In this document: positions 5,973 to 9,161 of the stretch, piece by piece
Numbering within the stretch: the first letter of the stretch is position 1
Layout of the letters: the number at the start of each line of letters is the position of its first letter
Assembly: GCA_902462525.1 (NCBI GenBank)
Contig: CABQCA010000092.1
Span: 1 to 9,161, forward strand
Direction: 5' to 3'
Length of the DNA stretch: 9,161 nt
From: an uncultured Porphyromonadaceae bacterium
GTDB taxonomy: Bacteria > Bacteroidota > Bacteroidia > Bacteroidales > Muribaculaceae
Translations under genes and position numbers: made by a program
The notes under the pieces: model-generated
What the model was told of the DNA's origin: nothing
The model's input: the letters and a program-made list of their open reading frames with translations, nothing else
Database searches by the model: none

Positions 5973-6347
5973 ATGAAAAATATGATAATCACGGTGGTGC
6001 TGCTCGTTATTGCCAACGTATTCATGACCTTCGCATGGTACGGCCACCTCAAACTGCAGCAAATGAAGATTCTGTCGGCCAACACGCCGCTCTACGCCGT
6101 CATTCTCCTCTCATGGGGCATAGCTCTGGCGGAATACTGCTTTCAGGTTCCGGCAAACCGCATGGGCTTTCACGAAAACGGCGGTTCCTTCTCGCTCATG
6201 CAGCTCAAAGTTCTGCAGGAAGCAATCACCCTTATAGTTTTCACTGTTTTCACCGTCGTTTTCTTCAAAGGCGAAGCGCTGCAATGGAACCATTTCGCGG
6301 CTTTCGTATGTCTGATTGCCGCTGTCTACCTCGTTTTCATGAAATAA
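5973..6347 (+). CDS. DMT family membrane protein (DUF486)
   Basis: A 124-residue inner-membrane protein of the DUF486/DMT_6 family (small relatives of drug/metabolite transporters), whose transported substrate is unknown. Four hydrophobic helices are visible: about 2-22, 37-57, 84-100 and 105-123. Family landmarks are AWYGHLK (21-27), ALAEYCFQVPANRMG (51-65) and the QLKVLQEAITL stretch (77-87). The ATG at 5973 gives the standard short N-terminus; the longer in-frame TTG at 5931 lies inside the promoter, and ATG at 5982 is a second possibility. The stop codon is immediately followed by the stop codon of the convergent membrane-protein gene, with no base between and no hairpin terminator at the junction. 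Confidence 0.92.
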   Translation: MKNMIITVVLLVIANVFMTFAWYGHLKLQQMKILSANTPLYAVILLSWGIALAEYCFQVPANRMGFHENGGSFSLMQLKVLQEAITLIVFTVFTVVFFKGEALQWNHFAAFVCLIAAVYLVFMK

Positions 6348-7097
6348 TCAGTTGAAACGGCGGTAGATAAAACGCGCAAGACCATAGATATGCCGCTGAT
6401 AGCCGGGACGGCAGTGAAGCAACCGTGTGGACCAGCCCATGTAGGGGTCAATGATTTTTATACTCCACCCCACCAGCACCATAGCCATGAGTGTGCCTAT
6501 GCCCACAACATTCCACAGCCAGTTGCCGAAGAAAATATAACCAGTCACTACAGCGCTCACCACAAGCAGAGTGTCGACAATGATTTTGGCACGTGCGAAA
6601 GCCATGCCAGTAGCGCGGCTAACAGCCACCGTTATTCCTTCGCCGGGCATCGTCACAGAACCGCAGCGTATTTCAAGCGATATTCCCACAGCAAGCACCA
6701 GACAGCCAAGCAGCTGAAGAGCGAACTGCGATATGAATGAGGTGACTTGCACAAACGATGTGAGCACCATGTTGACGTCCAGCAGAAAGCCGAAGAAAAA
6801 GCCTATCACGAGCTGAAAAAGCTGAACGGCCTGAAACTGCCGGCGAAGAATCAGAATCTGGGAGAGAACCAGCACAAAATTCATGATATATGTGTATGCG
6901 CCGATAGTTAGCGCCGGAGCCTTGCCGCTGTCGCCGGCGAGCGCGAAAACATAGGGAATGGCGGAAATCACGCTGCTGCCTATGCCCGAACGGACACACA
7001 AAGCAACCCCTAATGTCATGACGAACATACTGATTATCAAAAGAAAATGTTGCCAGAGGAACGAACTTGTCCTGTCGTAAACTATTGCTGCTTTCAT
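6348..7097 (-). CDS. YczE/YitT-like integral membrane protein (DUF6198)
   Basis: A 249-residue polytopic membrane protein resembling the YczE/YyaS/YitT-like (DUF6198) group, of unknown molecular function. About six or seven hydrophobic segments are visible (approximately 14-36, 40-55, 64-84, 91-110, 118-140, 170-190 and 193-216). GVALCVRSGIGSSVISAIPY near the first helix and MPGEGITVAVS (150-160) before the sixth match the conserved stretches of the family. The C-terminal 30 residues are basic and likely cytoplasmic (RLLHCRPGYQRH...YRR). The ATG at 7097 precedes a short polar N-terminus, and a near-perfect promoter lies 60-90 bp upstream. It is transcribed divergently from priA and convergently with the DUF486 gene, so it is probably monocistronic. 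Confidence 0.88.
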   Translation of the reverse strand: MKAAIVYDRTSSFLWQHFLLIISMFVMTLGVALCVRSGIGSSVISAIPYVFALAGDSGKAPALTIGAYTYIMNFVLVLSQILILRRQFQAVQLFQLVIGFFFGFLLDVNMVLTSFVQVTSFISQFALQLLGCLVLAVGISLEIRCGSVTMPGEGITVAVSRATGMAFARAKIIVDTLLVVSAVVTGYIFFGNWLWNVVGIGTLMAMVLVGWSIKIIDPYMGWSTRLLHCRPGYQRHIYGLARFIYRRFN

Positions 7098-7104
7098 ATC
7101 AATT

Positions 7105-7117
7105 CACTGTCTCAGTG
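7105..7117 (-). promoter_or_regulatory. Small hairpin before the YczE-like gene start
   Basis: CACTG-TCT-CAGTG, a perfect 5-bp inverted repeat with a 3-nt loop, lies 8-20 nt ahead of the ATG, where it could shape ribosome access or bind a regulator. It is short enough to be chance. Confidence 0.3.
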
Positions 7118-7157
7118 CTTATTACAAACCTTTATACTTTTTTGGTCATATCAACAA

Positions 7158-7188
7158 CAAAATTAACGAAATTTTTCCATATTTCAAA
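7158..7188 (-). promoter_or_regulatory. Strong Bacteroidetes promoter of the YczE-like gene
   Basis: On the minus strand TTTG (7185-7188), exactly 19 bp, then TAATTTTG (7158-7165): full consensus at both elements. The predicted start is near 7152, giving a leader of about 55 nt. The surrounding sequence is AT-rich. Confidence 0.82.
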
Positions 7189-7191
7189 ATA

Positions 7192-7247
7192 CGACAGCTT
7201 AGGCGCCGCTCATGCTATTTCGTAAAAAATTCGTAACTTCGCTGTCG
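7192..7247 (+). repeat. Repeat cluster upstream of priA
   Basis: A 7-bp inverted repeat, CGACAGC (7192-7198) and GCTGTCG (7241-7247), spans the stretch and ends 2 bp before the priA ATG. Inside it, TTCGTAA occurs twice as a direct repeat (7219-7225 and 7230-7236), with starts 11 bp apart, about one helical turn. A GGCGCC palindrome sits at 7202-7207. TAACTTCG (7234-7241) is a one-mismatch -7 box and could be the priA promoter with a very short leader. Confidence 0.45.
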
Positions 7248-7249
7248 GT

Positions 7250-9161
7250 ATGGACAAAAAATCGTCTCTTTTCGCACAAGTGATTGTGCCGCTCCCTGTC
7301 GACGGCGCCTTCACGTATATTGTTCCGCCCGGACTCACCGACAGCGTGCACACCGGCAGCCGTGTCATAGTGCCTTTCGGTGTGCGCCATTACTACACCG
7401 GCATAATCGCCGCCGTCACTCCGGCAGCCCCGCAGGGCGGCCCTCCGCTCAAAGAGATAGTATCGGTGCTCGACCCAGAGCCTATAGTCCGCAACCCTCA
7501 GATACGTTTCTGGGAGTGGATGGCCCACTACTTTCTGTGCACCGTGGGCGAAGTCTACAAAGCAGCGCTCCCCGCCGGGCTCAAGCTGGAAAGCGAGACA
7601 CGCGTGACCATCGATCCCGATGCCGACGACGAAGCCATAGCCTCCTGCTCGCCCAAAGAGCTCGAACTGCTGGCCGCAATACGCGAAAAAGGCCCCATCG
7701 CAGTCCATGCCCTTGAGCCCAAAGGTTCTTCCGGTTCTCTGACACAGCCCGTCGCGCGGCTCATGTCGAAAGGTCTCGTCATAGTATCTGAAAAACTTGT
7801 CGAGCGTTATCGCGCCCGCAAGCGCTACTATGTGCGTCCTGTCATAGCCCGCCACGACAGCGGTGTCCTCGAGGCATCGTTCAAGGCAGTGAAACGCTCG
7901 TCGGCACAGGAATCGGCACTTGTGGCTATCCTTGCCCTCTCGAACTTCAACAACGAAAACGCTCCCCTGGTCGAAGTGCCGCTCGACGTGCTGGCCGAAC
8001 GGGCCGAAGTATCGCGTGCCACCGTAAAGGCGCTTGCCGTCAAAGGCCTGGTGGAAATTTACCATAAGGAAATTTCACGCTTCACTTACACAGGGCCTTC
8101 AGGCTGCGGGCTGCCCGCTCTGTCCGCGGCCCAGAAGAAAGCCCTCGACGGAATTCATGCCTCGTTCGTCGGCAATGCCGTGACTCTGCTGCGCGGAGTA
8201 ACATCATCGGGCAAGACGGAAATCTACATGCACCTCATCGACTACGTGCTCCGCCAGGGGCGCCAGGCGCTTTTTCTCGTTCCCGAAATCGCTCTTACCA
8301 CACAGCTCACCGCACGCCTGCAGAAGGTCTTCGGCTCGAAGGTGGTGATTTATCACTCCAAATTTTCCGACAACGAGCGAGTCGAGACATGGCGCCGTCT
8401 GCTCCACACCGCCGAACCGCTGGTGGTAATCGGTGCCCGCTCAGCCGTGTTCCTGCCCTTTGCCTCACTTGGCCTCGTCATCGTCGACGAAGAACACGAG
8501 CCGAGCTACAAGCAGGCCGACCCCGCTCCTCGCTACAACGGGCGCGACGCTGCCATTGTCCTCGCAGCAATGCACGGCGCAAAGGCCCTCCTGGGCAGCG
8601 CCACGCCGACGGTCGAAACATACTACAAGGGGCTCACCGGAAAATTCGGACTCATCGAACTCACCGAACGCTATGCCGACGTGCCGCTGCCACCCGTCGA
8701 GATCGTCGACATGCGTGCCGAACGGCGCCGAAAGGCCGTCACCGGATATTTTTCGCATCATCTTCTCGACGCTACCGTCGACGCCGCCAACCGCGGACGA
8801 CAGTCTATTTTCTTCCTGAACCGACGGGGATATGCCCCCATGGCTCGCTGCCGCATGTGCGCCTTCACCCCCAAATGCAATTTCTGCGACGTAGCCCTCA
8901 CCTATCATAAACGCACAAACCGACTTCAGTGCCACTACTGCGGAGCCGAATATCCCGTGCCGGAACTGTGCCCCGAATGCAAGGAGCCGGCTATGGAGAT
9001 TGTCGGCTACGGAACCGAGCGCCTCGAAGACGAAATAGCGCATACATTTCCCGGACGCAAGATTCTGCGAATGGACCTCGACACCACCCGCAACAAAGAC
9101 GGCTATGCCCGTATTATCGACGATTTCTCGCAAGGCAAAGCCGATATCCTCGTCGGGACAC
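7250..9161 (+). CDS. priA: Primosomal protein N' PriA helicase (3' partial)
   Basis: PriA is the 3'-to-5' superfamily 2 DNA helicase that recognises stalled forks and D-loops and reloads the replisome. The first 637 residues are present; homologues run to about 820, so the last helicase motifs and the C-terminal domain lie beyond the window. The N-terminal 3'-DNA-binding domain (about 8-105) begins AQVIVPLPVDGAFTYIVP. Walker A is GVTSSGKTE (316-324), with PEIALT at 345-350. Walker B is DEEH (413-416), followed by EPSYKQ, and GSATPT at 449-454 is motif III. The zinc region has eight cysteines (534, 537, 543, 546, 561, 564, 574, 577), enough for two Zn ions, after RRGYAP. GYGTERLEDE (586-595) follows. 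The sequence stops at DILVGT, within motif V (GTQ). The frame is uninterrupted. The ATG at 7250 gives the expected short N-terminus. Confidence 0.97.
   Translation, partial: MDKKSSLFAQVIVPLPVDGAFTYIVPPGLTDSVHTGSRVIVPFGVRHYYTGIIAAVTPAAPQGGPPLKEIVSVLDPEPIVRNPQIRFWEWMAHYFLCTVGEVYKAALPAGLKLESETRVTIDPDADDEAIASCSPKELELLAAIREKGPIAVHALEPKGSSGSLTQPVARLMSKGLVIVSEKLVERYRARKRYYVRPVIARHDSGVLEASFKAVKRSSAQESALVAILALSNFNNENAPLVEVPLDVLAERAEVSRATVKALAVKGLVEIYHKEISRFTYTGPSGCGLPALSAAQKKALDGIHASFVGNAVTLLRGVTSSGKTEIYMHLIDYVLRQGRQALFLVPEIALTTQLTARLQKVFGSKVVIYHSKFSDNERVETWRRLLHTAEPLVVIGARSAVFLPFASLGLVIVDEEHEPSYKQADPAPRYNGRDAAIVLAAMHGAKALLGSATPTVETYYKGLTGKFGLIELTERYADVPLPPVEIVDMRAERRRKAVTGYFSHHLLDATVDAANRGRQSIFFLNRRGYAPMARCRMCAFTPKCNFCDVALTYHKRTNRLQCHYCGAEYPVPELCPECKEPAMEIVGYGTERLEDEIAHTFPGRKILRMDLDTTRNKDGYARIIDDFSQGKADILVGT

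Noticed and set aside
5885..6355. 156-codon plus-strand frame overlapping the DUF486 gene
   Set aside because: It shares most of its length with the DUF486 gene in another phase; its product lacks the four hydrophobic helices and includes the promoter region as coding sequence.
7132..7149. Five-codon upstream ORF (ATG ACC AAA AAA GTA TAA, minus strand) before the YczE-like gene
   Set aside because: It sits within a few bases of the predicted transcription start and carries no regulatory codon pattern; it is probably chance.
7199..9133. Long minus-strand open frames of 288 and 222 codons opposite priA
   Set aside because: They are antisense to an uninterrupted priA frame with all helicase motifs; GC-rich coding DNA often leaves such shadows, and the translations show no recognisable domain.
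1..9161. A new defence, mobile or biosynthetic system
   Set aside because: I looked on both strands for recombinases, transposases, reverse transcriptases, nucleases, toxin-antitoxin pairs, CRISPR-like arrays and tRNA genes and found none; nearly all bases belong to recognisable housekeeping or membrane genes.

Overview
The window looks like an ordinary chromosomal stretch of a Bacteroidales bacterium, possibly a gut Muribaculaceae-type organism. Three things point there. The promoters have the Bacteroidetes form TTTG-N(19-22)-TAnnTTTG. Start codons are preceded by A-rich sequence rather than a Shine-Dalgarno site. The protein families are typical of the order: a DUF4369/TlpA-like lipoprotein, a GLUG-repeat surface protein ending in a sorting-type C-terminal domain, and a NptA-PhoU transporter. 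The family-level placement is inference. I found no mobile element, CRISPR array, tRNA, rRNA or defence system.

Left part (1-1940, + strand): the 3' part of a Na+/phosphate symporter with a PhoU-like C-terminal domain, followed 4 bp later by a PhnP-like metallo-beta-lactamase-fold hydrolase that probably starts at GTG. The pair looks like one transcript.

Next (1977-4415, - strand): a 56-residue 2[4Fe-4S] ferredoxin with its own strong promoter and a clear intrinsic terminator. Upstream of it, reading in the same direction, is a compact operon: greA, then a HIT-family hydrolase (one-base stop/start overlap), then a lipoprotein with a thioredoxin-like fold that has lost its CXXC pair. greA has a leader of about 150 nt carrying two potential hairpins; one is followed by a U-rich tract and could attenuate transcription.

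Middle (4446-5929): a GLUG-repeat surface protein gene on the - strand. It has a good terminator but no proper 5' end: the repeat-coding frame runs upstream of the likely GTG start to a stop at 5770-5772 without meeting an ATG or a signal peptide. An identical 19-bp direct repeat (4446-4464 and 5911-5929) brackets this gene.

Right part (5930-9161): a four-helix DUF486/DMT_6 membrane protein (+) whose stop codon directly abuts the stop codon of a convergent YczE/DUF6198-type membrane protein (-). The latter diverges from priA (+), the replication-restart helicase, which runs off the window end just at its GTQ helicase motif. The 152-bp priA/yczE-type intergenic region holds a near-perfect promoter for the leftward gene and several short repeats next to the priA start.

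The genes are mostly unrelated housekeeping and membrane functions. The items most worth a second look are the headless GLUG gene with its flanking repeats, the cysteine-less TlpA-like lipoprotein in the greA operon, and the greA leader.
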